Source of the DNA: Kibdelosporangium banguiense
Lineage (GTDB): Bacteria; Actinomycetota; Actinomycetes; Mycobacteriales; Pseudonocardiaceae
DNA: 64,000 nucleotides
Reading direction: 5' to 3'
Assembly: GCF_017876405.1 (NCBI RefSeq)
Contig: NZ_JAGINW010000001.1
Location: 3,671,203-3,735,202 of the forward strand
Below the pieces are notes generated by a model. That model searched no databases. It was not told the origin of the DNA and was given only the letters and a program-made list of their open reading frames with translations. The first letter of the stretch is position 1; the number at the start of each line of letters is the position of its first letter. This document shows, piece by piece, positions 11,223 to 19,628 of the stretch. A program made the translations under genes and the position numbers.

Positions 11223-13376
11223 ATGCGAAGGTTGTCGACGTTTGTCCTCAAGCACAAGCTCATGGTGATCCTGTTCTGGCTTGCCGCGACGATCGGCGGC
11301 GGGATGGCGTCGTCTGTGGTGCCGGACCGGCTCGTCGACGACTACTCGTTCCCTGACGAGCCGTCGTACCAGGCGAGTGCCGCCATCACCCGGACTTACG
11401 GCAACGGTGGGGCTACCGAGCCGTTGGCGCCGGTGATCGTCCTGCCCAGTGGCACGACAGCCGACAGTCCGGCGGTCAGCCAAGGCCTGAGATCCGCGGC
11501 GGCGGAACTGTCGGCTTCGGCCCGGATACGGATGTTGTCGTACGCCGATACCGGCGACCGGCGCCTCGTTTCGTCCGACGGCACGACGATGGTCGCGCTC
11601 GCGTTCCCGCCCGGCAGCTGGGGCGGGAAAGGCAAGATCGAAAAGACCGTCTCGGACGTGCTGCAACGCGCCCTTCCCTCTGGCTCCAAAGTGGACCTCG
11701 CCGGGCTGGGCGTGCTGGAGGACCAGATCGAAGGCGGCGCAAGCGGCGGGGTCGTCGCGGAGACGCTGATCGGTGGGCTCGGTGCGCTGATCGTGCTGGC
11801 CTGGGTGTTCGGCTCGCTGCTCGCCCTGCTGCCGTTGATCATCGCGGCGGTGTCGATCCTGGTGACGTTCCTGATGGTGCTGGGACTGACCCAGATCACC
11901 GACATCAACTCCACGATCCAGTACCTGGTCGCCCTGATCGGTCTCGGTGTCGCGGTGGACTACTCGTTGTTGCTGGTGAAGCGATGGCGGGAGGAACGCT
12001 CGGCCGGCGCGGATCCGGAAGAGGCGATACACCGGGCTATGCGCACGGCCGGCCGGACCGTGGTGTTCAGTGGGCTCACCGTCGCTGTCAGCCTCGGCAC
12101 GATGATGGTCCTGCCGGTGCCGTACATCCGCAGCATCGGCTACGGCAGCATGCTGATTCCATTGGTCAGCACGGTCGTCACGCTGACGCTCGTTCCGGTT
12201 CTGCTCCGCACCATAGGGATGCGCCTGGAATGGCCGCGGCTGCACAAGTCGGAAAGCGTGGGCAAGGTCTGGACGCGGTGGGCCGGTGTGGTCACCCGCC
12301 ACCCGGTGATCGCGCTTGTGGTGGGCCTGCTCATCCTGGCGCCGCTCACAGCCGCCGCGTTCACCATCAAACTGGGCGATCCACCGTCGTCCTCGTTGCC
12401 CGCCAACGGATCCGCGGGCGAGGCGTTGGCGAGACTGGACAGCAACGGCATTCCGCGTGGCGTGATGACACCGATCGAGGTGCTCGTGCCGCGTGGAACC
12501 GACCCGCAATCAGTGGCGAATCGGCTGGGCAACGTACCCGGCGTGTTCACGGCGTCAGCCCCGGACCTGCCCGAATGGCGCCGCGACGGCACGGCGTTGG
12601 TCGAAGTTCTGCCCGTGGCCGAAACAAGCACGCCCGATGGTGAGACCACTGTGCGGCTGGTGCGGGACGCGGTGGCCGAACTGCCTCCGGGTGTCCAGGT
12701 CGGCGGGCGTGGAGCGTTGACGCTCGATGCGGCCGAAGCACTCTACGACCAGGTGCCGATCATGATCATCGTCGTGCTGGTGCTGACATTCATCCTGCTG
12801 GCCAGGGTGTTCCGCTCCGTTCTGCTGGCGTTGCAGGCGATCGTGCTCAACGCGATCTCGATCGGCGCGGCGTTCGGCCTGCTTGTCCTGATCTGGCAGG
12901 AGGGCCATGGCTCGGGCCTGATCTGGGGGATCGACGCGACCGGCGCGATCGCGCTGTGGGTGCCGCTGGTGGTTCTCGCGTTCCTGTTCGGGCTTTCCAT
13001 GGACTACGAGGTCTTCCTGCTCTCACGAATGCGGGAGGAATACGACGTGAGCGGATCGACCCACGCGGCGATCTCGACCGGTCTTGGCAGGGTCGGCAGA
13101 CTGGTCACCAGTGCGGCACTGATCCTGTTCCTCGCGTTCGTCATGCTGGCCGCGTTGCCCGTGGTGGATCTGAAGATCGCGGCGACCGGCCTCGGCGCGG
13201 GAATCCTGTTGGACGCGACCATTCTGCGTGCGTTGCTCGTGCCCGCACTGGTGGCGCTGACCGGAGAACGGACGTGGTGGATGCCGAAGTGGCTCGGCAA
13301 GGTCCTGTTCATCTCGGCACGGGAAACCGCCGTACACCGCAGGCTCGACCAGGAGCGTGAGCGAGCCCAGCGGTGA
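11223..13376 (+). CDS. MMPL-family RND-type exporter
   Basis: Integral membrane transporter of 717 aa with two repeats of six membrane helices and two large extracytoplasmic loops, as in MmpL/ActII-3 type exporters. Recognisable parts are the VDYSLLLVKRWREE segment in the first half and LSMDYEVFLLSRMREEYD in the second, the family's charged half-helices. Actinomycete clusters often use such pumps to export lipids or aromatic polyketides. It sits inside the biosynthetic cluster after the two-component genes, so self-resistance or product export is likely but inferred. An ATG at 11223 begins with MRRLSTFVLKHKLMVI, a normal start. Confidence 0.9.
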   Translation: MRRLSTFVLKHKLMVILFWLAATIGGGMASSVVPDRLVDDYSFPDEPSYQASAAITRTYGNGGATEPLAPVIVLPSGTTADSPAVSQGLRSAAAELSASARIRMLSYADTGDRRLVSSDGTTMVALAFPPGSWGGKGKIEKTVSDVLQRALPSGSKVDLAGLGVLEDQIEGGASGGVVAETLIGGLGALIVLAWVFGSLLALLPLIIAAVSILVTFLMVLGLTQITDINSTIQYLVALIGLGVAVDYSLLLVKRWREERSAGADPEEAIHRAMRTAGRTVVFSGLTVAVSLGTMMVLPVPYIRSIGYGSMLIPLVSTVVTLTLVPVLLRTIGMRLEWPRLHKSESVGKVWTRWAGVVTRHPVIALVVGLLILAPLTAAAFTIKLGDPPSSSLPANGSAGEALARLDSNGIPRGVMTPIEVLVPRGTDPQSVANRLGNVPGVFTASAPDLPEWRRDGTALVEVLPVAETSTPDGETTVRLVRDAVAELPPGVQVGGRGALTLDAAEALYDQVPIMIIVVLVLTFILLARVFRSVLLALQAIVLNAISIGAAFGLLVLIWQEGHGSGLIWGIDATGAIALWVPLVVLAFLFGLSMDYEVFLLSRMREEYDVSGSTHAAISTGLGRVGRLVTSAALILFLAFVMLAALPVVDLKIAATGLGAGILLDATILRALLVPALVALTGERTWWMPKWLGKVLFISARETAVHRRLDQERERAQR

Positions 13377-13387
13377 CGGCGGTGCGA

Positions 13388-14419
13388 TCACGTGTTCTGA
13401 GGCGTGGTGGCCGGCTTGCGCCCGGTCACCAGCGTCTCGAACTCACCGAGCTGTGTGACGCCGGTGTCGGCAAAGCCGGCGTCACGCAGCCAGGACTGGC
13501 ATTCGCCTGTGGTGTAACCACGACCGCCCGGCGTCACCAGCATCATGTTGATACTGACCAGAAGGCTCGACAACTTGCCGCGGCGGTCATCGTCGATCAT
13601 GTGGTTGGTCACCAGCACGACACCGCCGGGGCGCAACGCGTCGAAGGCATTGCGCAGCAGGGCATCGCGCTGGCCGGTGTCCCAGTCGTGCAGCACCGCG
13701 CTGAACAGGATCGCGTCGGCTTCCGGCAGGCGATCGGTGAAGAAGTCCCCTGGCCGGAACGTTACCTGGCCGTTCACGCCGAGTGCGGCCATCCGTGCGT
13801 CGAACGCGGGTTCGGCGTGCGGCAGGTCGAACACAGTGGCCCGGACATGCGGGTTCTCCAGCACGACATGTGCCGCCGCGGTACCGCTGCCGCCGCCCGC
13901 GTCGACCAGATCGGTCACCGCGCTCCAGTCGAAGTCCTTGGCCAGCTGGCTGTTCTTCATCGCGCCGAGGTAGTCGAACCACGACATCAGGGAACGCCAG
14001 GCCTCCGCGCCGCGGTGCGCGGCCGTGAACATGTCGCTGCCCGGCTTGCGCAGCGCCTGCGACTCACCGGTCTTCAACGCCTCCGGCAGCCGCTCCCACC
14101 GGCGCCGGGCGCCAAGGAAGAACCGGACGATACTGGTGGGCGAGTCGGTCCGGAAGTACTCGGCGCTCAGCGCAGTGGTCGTGTACAGCTCGTTCGTCCT
14201 GGCCAGCAGCCCCATGGCGACCAATGAGTCGAGGAAATCCGCGGTGAACCGCGGATGCAGGTCGAGCGACTGCGTGATCTCGTCGCGGGTGGCCGGTTTG
14301 TCATGCACGAGGTCGAACAGGTTCAGTTCGGCCGCGGTCAGCATGGCGTGGTAGCCGAAGAAGGAGATCCCCAGCCGCCAGATCGCGTCCCGGCCGTTGA
14401 TGTCCGCTACTCCCGTCAT
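13388..14419 (-). CDS. COMT-type O-methyltransferase (first of a tandem pair)
   Basis: SAM-dependent methyltransferase of 343 aa of the hydroxyneurosporene/TcmO-like family used for O-methylation of aromatic polyketides. An N-terminal dimerisation/winged-helix region is followed by the SAM site (LVDAGGGSGTAAAHVV) and the catalytic motif SAVLHDWDTGQRD, with the general-base His at residue 244. It is a close paralogue of the next gene upstream (alignable without gaps over the first ~250 residues). Its ATG at 14419 overlaps that gene's stop by four bases. It is the last gene of the asparagine-synthetase-like/methyltransferase operon. The specific hydroxyl modified is unknown. Confidence 0.88.
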   Translation of the reverse strand: MTGVADINGRDAIWRLGISFFGYHAMLTAAELNLFDLVHDKPATRDEITQSLDLHPRFTADFLDSLVAMGLLARTNELYTTTALSAEYFRTDSPTSIVRFFLGARRRWERLPEALKTGESQALRKPGSDMFTAAHRGAEAWRSLMSWFDYLGAMKNSQLAKDFDWSAVTDLVDAGGGSGTAAAHVVLENPHVRATVFDLPHAEPAFDARMAALGVNGQVTFRPGDFFTDRLPEADAILFSAVLHDWDTGQRDALLRNAFDALRPGGVVLVTNHMIDDDRRGKLSSLLVSINMMLVTPGGRGYTTGECQSWLRDAGFADTGVTQLGEFETLVTGRKPATTPQNT

Positions 14420-15441
14420 CGGCTCGACCCCTGCGGTTTGCGGCCGATGAGCAGGGTCTCGAACTCGCCGAGCGGCTGGGCCCGCACATCGAGGAAACCG
14501 CCACGCTGCAGCCACGACATGCCTTCGCCGATCCTGGGCACCCGGCCGTGCTGGGAGACCAGCGCGATGTTCAGGCTTGCGGTCATACTCGCGAGGTGCT
14601 CGCGGCGGTCGTCGTCGATCAGGTGGCTGCCGGACAGCACCAGCCCGCCCGGCCGCAACGCGTCGTACACCGCCCGGAGCATGTCGGCGCGCTGGTCTTC
14701 ACTCCAGTCGATGAGCATGCCGCCGAGCAGGACGGCGTCGGCCTCCGGCAGCGGGTCGACGAAGAAATCGCCCGCGTGGAAGCTGACTTTGTCGGTCATA
14801 TCCAGTTCTGCCATGCGCTCGTCGAACGGCACCTTCGCGTTCGGCAGGTCGAACACAGTGGCGTGGATGTGCGGGTTCTCGCGAGCGATGTAGGCGGCCG
14901 CGCTTCCGTTGCCACCGCCGAAATCCACCAGATCGGTGATCCCCGACCAGTCGAACTCGCCGGCCAGCCAGCGGTTGCGCAGTTCGGCGAGGTAGTCGGC
15001 CCAAGCGAAGAACAGTCGCCAGTCGTCCTTGCCTTCACGCAGGTTGTCCATGGTCGCACCGGGAGTGGGCACCCGGACGAGCGGCTCGCCGGTCTTCAAC
15101 GCCTCCGGCAGACGCTGCCACCGTGACTGCGCGCCTTTGAGATACCGGACGATCGTGGTCGGTGACCCGGACCGCAGGTAGTGGTCGCTCAACGAGGTGC
15201 TTGTGTACTGTTCGCCGTCCCGCTCCAGGAATCCCATCGCCACAAGGGAGTCGAGGAAGTCCCCGGTCAGCCTCGGGTGCAGTCCGAGCCGTTGCTCGAT
15301 CTGCTCAGCGGTGGCGGGCGCGCCTGCGAGCAGGTCGAACAGGCCTATTTCGATTCCCGCGAGCATCGCGTTGTAGGCGAAGTAGAAGTCGCCGAAGTGG
15401 TGGATGGGCGATGGGTCGACGTCGTAGTCGGAAGTGGACAT
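14416..15441 (-). CDS. COMT-type methyltransferase paralogue lacking the catalytic His
   Basis: Protein of 341 aa, paralogous to the neighbouring methyltransferase. The SAM site is kept (LVDFGGGNGSAAAYI and ATVFDLP). The motif that should read LHDW reads MLIDWSEDQRA, so Ile244 replaces the general-base His seen at the same position in the paralogue. In COMT-like enzymes this His deprotonates the phenol. The protein may therefore methylate a more acidic or different group, do another reaction on a bound substrate (RdmB is a known case of a methyltransferase fold doing hydroxylation), or be inactive. It is 24 bp downstream of the asparagine-synthetase-like gene and overlaps the next methyltransferase. 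Confidence 0.85.
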   Translation of the reverse strand: MSTSDYDVDPSPIHHFGDFYFAYNAMLAGIEIGLFDLLAGAPATAEQIEQRLGLHPRLTGDFLDSLVAMGFLERDGEQYTSTSLSDHYLRSGSPTTIVRYLKGAQSRWQRLPEALKTGEPLVRVPTPGATMDNLREGKDDWRLFFAWADYLAELRNRWLAGEFDWSGITDLVDFGGGNGSAAAYIARENPHIHATVFDLPNAKVPFDERMAELDMTDKVSFHAGDFFVDPLPEADAVLLGGMLIDWSEDQRADMLRAVYDALRPGGLVLSGSHLIDDDRREHLASMTASLNIALVSQHGRVPRIGEGMSWLQRGGFLDVRAQPLGEFETLLIGRKPQGSSR

Positions 15442-15465
15442 TCGTCCTCGTCTCGATTCGTGGGC

Positions 15466-17316
15466 TCAGACGAGCCGGATGCGGCGTTGGGTCAGCCAGT
15501 CGTTGATCTGCAGCACCATCTGGATGTCGGTGCGGTCGCGCCACGCGGTGGCGGGCGTGGACGCCCCGGCGAGCATCCGCTTGACGGCGTCCAGATCGAT
15601 CAGGTCGAGCACCGGGCTGCCTGGATCGTCTACTATGGACGACAGCCTCTCGCGAAGTACGGGTACACTGCCCGGATCAACGCCGATCGGGAACGGGCTC
15701 GCCGACCGGTTGCGGATCCTGTCCGGCAGGACGTCCACCAGTGCGGCGGTCGCGACTTCCAGCGGGTTTCCCTCGTCGTCGCGCAGATCGCCGGGAATGT
15801 TGAAGCAGTACTGGATCATCTGCGGCGTGCAGTACGGCCACCGGGTCATCACGCCTGCGGTCTGGGTGAGCGCGGTGTCGAAGATCGTCACGTACTCGTG
15901 CCAGCCGGCCAGGCTCAGGTACCGCATTTCCCTTCTCTTGCGAGCGGCTTCGGACTCGCCGTCGAGAACGGGCACCGTGCTGACGGTCTCCCGGTAGCGG
16001 TGCTGACAGTAGCCGGGCAGGTCGAGCCGGTCGAGCAGGCCCGGATCAAGCAGGCCGGTGCCGATTCCGGACTTGTGGGTCCGGCCCTGGGTGAAGGCGA
16101 TCCACGGCATCGTGCCCGAATCGGTGCTGGCCGGGTCGCTCATCCCGAGCGCGCCGCCGAACATCAGGCCGGCCTGTTGCCCGCTGAGGATGGCGGGCGT
16201 GGTGAAACCGACAGTGCGGCAGAGGTAACGCAGGGCCACCGCGAAGTCTGCGGTCGGTGTCGGACGGTCCTGCTGGGCCGACAGCATGGATCCTTCGAGC
16301 ACCGCGTCCCTCAGCTGGGCGGCGTCCAGCACGATCTCGGTGTGCTCGGTGCCGAAGTGCGCCGCGATCTCGGCTGCGTACGGCAGGTCACGCGACTTCT
16401 GCAGCAGCGCGGGGCCGCCTAGTGGGCCGGTGAAGTCGAGGGTGAACGTGCGCAACGGCGGACCGCCGCGCTCCTTCAGCACGCGGGTTGCCAATGCCAC
16501 GATCGCGCTGGAATCCACGCCACCGGACAGCAGCACGCCATGGTCCACTTCACCGACGAGCCGCTCAGCCACCGCGTGTTCCAGCAACTCCCGCCAGGTG
16601 GCGACGGTTGTCGCGGTGTCGTCGGTGTGCGGTGCCGCGACCAGTTCCCAATAACGGCGGGCAGTCCGGCCCGACCGGGAGATCCGGACCAATTGCCCTT
16701 GCTCGACTCGTCGCATGTCGCGGTAGACCGCTTGGCCGGGTACCACGGTGAACGACAGCGCGTCGCGCAGCCCGTCCTCGTCGACCACGGTGTCCACCAA
16801 GGGATGCGCCAGAATCGCCTTCGGCTCGGATCCGAAAAGGACCCCGGAGGGCGTCACCTGGTAGTAGATCGACCGCAGCCCGAGCCGGTCCCCGACCAGC
16901 AGCAGCTCCTCGGTGCGGGCATCCCACACGGCGAACGCGAACACGCCGTCCAGGTGGTCCACACAGGACTCGCCCCACTGCAGGTACGCCCGCAGGACCA
17001 CCTCGGTGTCACCCTCGGTGCGGAACTTGTGGCCGAGCGTGGACAACTGGTCCCTGAGCTGACGGTAGTTGTAGACCTCGCCGTCGTAGCTGAGAACGGC
17101 CAGTGGTGTGCCGTTCTCCTCAGCCACCATGGGCTGATTTCCGGCGGCGCGGTCGATGATCGCGAGCCGGTGATGGCAGATCACCGCCCGCGGTGACGCC
17201 CAGAGCCCTGAGGCGTCGGGACCACGCCAGGCGACCGTGCCCGCCATCGTCGCCACGATGTCGCGGTCTGCCCTGAGATCCCTTGTGTAATCGACCCATC
17301 CAGCCATGCCGCCCAT
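15466..17316 (-). CDS. Asparagine-synthetase-like amide ligase without glutaminase nucleophile
   Basis: Protein of 616 aa with the AsnB architecture: N-terminal Ntn glutaminase-like domain (~1-200) and C-terminal ATP-pyrophosphatase domain with PP-loop LSGGVDSS (residues 263-270). Homologues in aromatic polyketide clusters amidate a polyketide carboxylate before lactam formation. Here the N-terminus is MGGMAGWVDY: Gly2 stands where AsnB has the catalytic Cys. The oxyanion Asn of NGE is also replaced (YDGE, Asp78). Arg50 (HHRLAIID) and Asp103 (EGDTEVV) remain. Glutamine-dependent ammonia release is therefore unlikely; the enzyme may take free ammonia or an amine. The GGAGG ribosome-binding site 8 nt before the ATG at 17316 supports this start, and the other possible start (17307) also lacks a Cys. 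It is first in the operon with two methyltransferases and divergent from PEP mutase, which makes 2-aminoethylphosphonate an attractive amine substrate. Confidence 0.88.
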   Translation of the reverse strand: MGGMAGWVDYTRDLRADRDIVATMAGTVAWRGPDASGLWASPRAVICHHRLAIIDRAAGNQPMVAEENGTPLAVLSYDGEVYNYRQLRDQLSTLGHKFRTEGDTEVVLRAYLQWGESCVDHLDGVFAFAVWDARTEELLLVGDRLGLRSIYYQVTPSGVLFGSEPKAILAHPLVDTVVDEDGLRDALSFTVVPGQAVYRDMRRVEQGQLVRISRSGRTARRYWELVAAPHTDDTATTVATWRELLEHAVAERLVGEVDHGVLLSGGVDSSAIVALATRVLKERGGPPLRTFTLDFTGPLGGPALLQKSRDLPYAAEIAAHFGTEHTEIVLDAAQLRDAVLEGSMLSAQQDRPTPTADFAVALRYLCRTVGFTTPAILSGQQAGLMFGGALGMSDPASTDSGTMPWIAFTQGRTHKSGIGTGLLDPGLLDRLDLPGYCQHRYRETVSTVPVLDGESEAARKRREMRYLSLAGWHEYVTIFDTALTQTAGVMTRWPYCTPQMIQYCFNIPGDLRDDEGNPLEVATAALVDVLPDRIRNRSASPFPIGVDPGSVPVLRERLSSIVDDPGSPVLDLIDLDAVKRMLAGASTPATAWRDRTDIQMVLQINDWLTQRRIRLV

Positions 17317-17381
17317 GCGGTCGGCCTCCCTCGTGTTCCACGGAATGGTGCGAACATCGCCTGATCGTCGGGCCGCCGGTT

Positions 17382-17399
17382 CGAGCGGTGGTCGAGAAA
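17382..17399. promoter_or_regulatory. SARP-like heptamer pair in the asn-synthetase-like/PEP mutase divergent promoter
   Basis: Two heptamers, CGAGCGG (17382-17388) and CGAGAAA (17393-17399), are spaced exactly 11 bp apart, each preceded by T so that TCGAG repeats. SARP activators bind such direct heptamers on one helix face. The 175-bp region lies between the divergent amide-ligase and PEP mutase starts and could serve both operons. Confidence 0.45.
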
Positions 17400-17491
17400 A
17401 CTTCGTCCGACGCGGCAAAGGTTCAGCCTGGATCGAAACTCGATGGTGCGCTCGCAGACTGGTGCGCTGTCAGCGACTTCAGGGAGGAAAC

Positions 17492-18406
17492 GTGACCGTT
17501 GACGAACTGTCCAACAAGGTCACTCACAGTCCGGGATCCAGGCTGCTGCGGATCCTGGAATCCCCTGGCGTGTCGACGTTTCTGGGGGTTCACGACGCAC
17601 TGAGCGCGCGGATAGCGGCCGACTGCGGCTATCCGGCGCTGTGGGCATCCGGACTCGGTATGTCGACGGCGTTGGGCCTGCGTGACTGTGACGAAGCATC
17701 ATGGACCGAACTGCTCGACATCACGGCCCGGATGGTCGAGGCGACCAATCTGCCGATCCTGGTCGACGGGGACACCGGGTACGGCAACTTCAACACGGCG
17801 CGCAGGTTCGCCATGCGCGCCGAACGAGCGGGCGCCGCAGGCGTGTGCATCGAGGACAAGGTCTTCCCCAAGATGAACTCGTTCGTCGGCGACGGCCACG
17901 CGCTGGCTCCGATTCCCGAGTTCTGCGGCAAGATCGCCGCCTGCAAGGACGCGGTCCGCGATTCCAGCTTCGTGCTCGTGGCGAGGGTGGAGGCGCTCAT
18001 CGCGGGTGCCGGCATGGGCGTCGCGCTCGAACGGGCCGAGGCCTACCGTGCGGCTGGGGCCGATGCCATCTTCATCCACTCGCGAATGCCGACCGTCGCC
18101 CAGATCGCGGAGTTCACCCTTGGCTGGAACGACAAGCTGCCGTTGATCATCGCGCCGACCACGTACCACCGCACTCCGATCGCCGAGTTCGAGCGGCTTG
18201 GCATTTCCGGTGTGATCTGGGCGAACCAGGCGATGCGCGCCGCGGTGGCGGCCGTCAAACGGGTGTGCGCGGCACTGCACGACGGGCCGGCCGGCATCGA
18301 CTCGTCGATCAGTTCCCTGCCAGAGGTCTTCTCGTTGCTCGACTACGACGCACTGGAACGCGATGAGCAGCTCTACGGCTCGTACGAACACCGGAACCCG
18401 CTGTGA
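17492..18406 (+). CDS. Phosphoenolpyruvate mutase
   Basis: Enzyme of 304 aa that rearranges PEP to phosphonopyruvate, the C-P bond-forming entry step of nearly all phosphonate biosynthesis. The diagnostic EDK(x)3K(x)NS signature is complete (residues 121-130, EDKVFPKMNS), which separates true mutases from isocitrate-lyase and carboxy-lyase relatives. The Mg-binding VDGDTGYGN precedes it, and VARVEALIAG, the HS of FIHSR and GVIWANQ follow as in known mutases. The GTG at 17492 has an AGGGAGGA site 5-6 nt upstream. The stop overlaps the decarboxylase start (GTGA), so the thermodynamically unfavourable product is handed on by a co-translated partner. It is divergent from the asparagine-synthetase-like gene. 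Confidence 0.95.
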   Translation: MTVDELSNKVTHSPGSRLLRILESPGVSTFLGVHDALSARIAADCGYPALWASGLGMSTALGLRDCDEASWTELLDITARMVEATNLPILVDGDTGYGNFNTARRFAMRAERAGAAGVCIEDKVFPKMNSFVGDGHALAPIPEFCGKIAACKDAVRDSSFVLVARVEALIAGAGMGVALERAEAYRAAGADAIFIHSRMPTVAQIAEFTLGWNDKLPLIIAPTTYHRTPIAEFERLGISGVIWANQAMRAAVAAVKRVCAALHDGPAGIDSSISSLPEVFSLLDYDALERDEQLYGSYEHRNPL

Positions 18407-19545
18407 TCGATTCCGCCGAGCTGGTCACCGGCCTGCGCAACCGAGGTGTGGCGACGGTGACCGGGGTGCCGTGCTCTTATCTCATCCCGCTTTTCAACCA
18501 TGTGGCCGGTGATCCGGATGTGGGGTACGTGCGGGTCACCCAGGAAGGCGAGGCGCTCGCGATCGCTGCGGGATGCTGGCTGGCCGGCAGTACGGCATGT
18601 GTGCTGTCGCAGAACTCCGGCCTTGGCAACATGGTCAACCCGCTCACGTCACTTGCTTTCCCGCATCGCATACCGATTCCACTGATCGTCACGTGGCGCG
18701 GTGAGCCCGGCCGGCGCGATGAGCCGCAGCACACACTGATGGGGGAGATCACCACGCACCTGCTCGAGAAGATGCAGGTGGGCTGGAGCCGGATTCCGGC
18801 CGAGGCAGCCGAACTGGACGCCGTCCTGGAAGACGGATGGCAACGGCTGGCGCGATCCGAACTGCCCCATGCCTTCATTGTCTCCGAAGGGACGATGACT
18901 CAGCAGAAACTGACTGAAGCGTCACCACCACCGCCGGATCCGGCCGCATGGGTGACGCGCGCCGGAGGACCGAACGGCTGGCCCTCGCGGACGGACGCGC
19001 TGACGTGCTTGCTCGAAACGGTGCCAGAGAAGGCCGCGATCGTCTCCACCACCGGGATGACCAGCCGGGAACTCTTCGAGCTGGCCGATCGACCGCAGCA
19101 CTTCTACCTCGTCGGAGCCATGGGGTCGGCCGGTGTGGTCGGTCTCGGAGTGGCCCTGCACACTCCGAGACCGGTCGTTGTCATCGACGGCGATGGTGCC
19201 GCGTTGATGCGTCTTGGCGCGCTTGCGACTGTCGGCGCGGCGCAGCCCGGCAACCTGGTGCACGTCGTGCTCGACAACGGCGTGCACGACTCGACCGGTG
19301 GCCAGCGGACGTTGTCCGGACAGATCGATCTTCCTGCGGTGGCGCAGGCTTGTGGCTATCGGCGGGTCTATCGATGTGCCGACGTCGGCGAGTTGGCCGA
19401 CGCCATTCGTCTGGCGTTGGCCAACGACGGTCCGTGCTTCATCCACCTCGCGATCCGTCCGGGCTCGCCCCGGCGTACCGGCCGTCCGACAGTGCATCCG
19501 TCGGAGGTCGCCCGCCGGTTTCGTGACTTCGTCTCGCCCAGTTGA
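18403..19545 (+). CDS. Phosphonopyruvate decarboxylase
   Basis: Thiamine diphosphate enzyme of 380 aa that decarboxylates phosphonopyruvate to phosphonoacetaldehyde and so pulls the mutase equilibrium forward. Family marks are TGVPCSYLIPLF at the N-terminus, the TPP-activating Glu48 in TQEGEALAIAAG, SQNSGLGNMVNPLTSLAFP, TWRGEPGRRDEPQH, and the Mg/TPP motif IDGDGAALMRLGALAT (Asp262-Gly-Asp264). LDNGVHDSTGGQ is also typical. The sulfopyruvate decarboxylase family is related, but the pairing with a true PEP mutase settles the assignment. GTG start overlaps the mutase stop. A radical SAM gene follows after 83 bp. Confidence 0.93.
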   Translation: MIDSAELVTGLRNRGVATVTGVPCSYLIPLFNHVAGDPDVGYVRVTQEGEALAIAAGCWLAGSTACVLSQNSGLGNMVNPLTSLAFPHRIPIPLIVTWRGEPGRRDEPQHTLMGEITTHLLEKMQVGWSRIPAEAAELDAVLEDGWQRLARSELPHAFIVSEGTMTQQKLTEASPPPPDPAAWVTRAGGPNGWPSRTDALTCLLETVPEKAAIVSTTGMTSRELFELADRPQHFYLVGAMGSAGVVGLGVALHTPRPVVVIDGDGAALMRLGALATVGAAQPGNLVHVVLDNGVHDSTGGQRTLSGQIDLPAVAQACGYRRVYRCADVGELADAIRLALANDGPCFIHLAIRPGSPRRTGRPTVHPSEVARRFRDFVSPS

Positions 19546-19628
19546 GCACAGCCGGGCGGGCCTTTCTTGTTCATCCATACAACGGTTTCAGGGGTGAAGC
19601 CACTCCGCCGAGGTCAGGGAGATGGCCA

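Noticed and set aside
17492..18406. Isocitrate-lyase-type or dimethylmalate-lyase-type enzyme instead of PEP mutase
   Set aside because: The full mutase signature EDKVFPKMNS is present and the gene is coupled to a phosphonopyruvate decarboxylase.
18403..19545. Sulfopyruvate decarboxylase or acetolactate synthase
   Set aside because: Length, GEPGRRDEPQH and LDNGVHDSTGG segments and the coupling to PEP mutase favour phosphonopyruvate decarboxylase; sulfopyruvate enzymes are usually split in two subunits.
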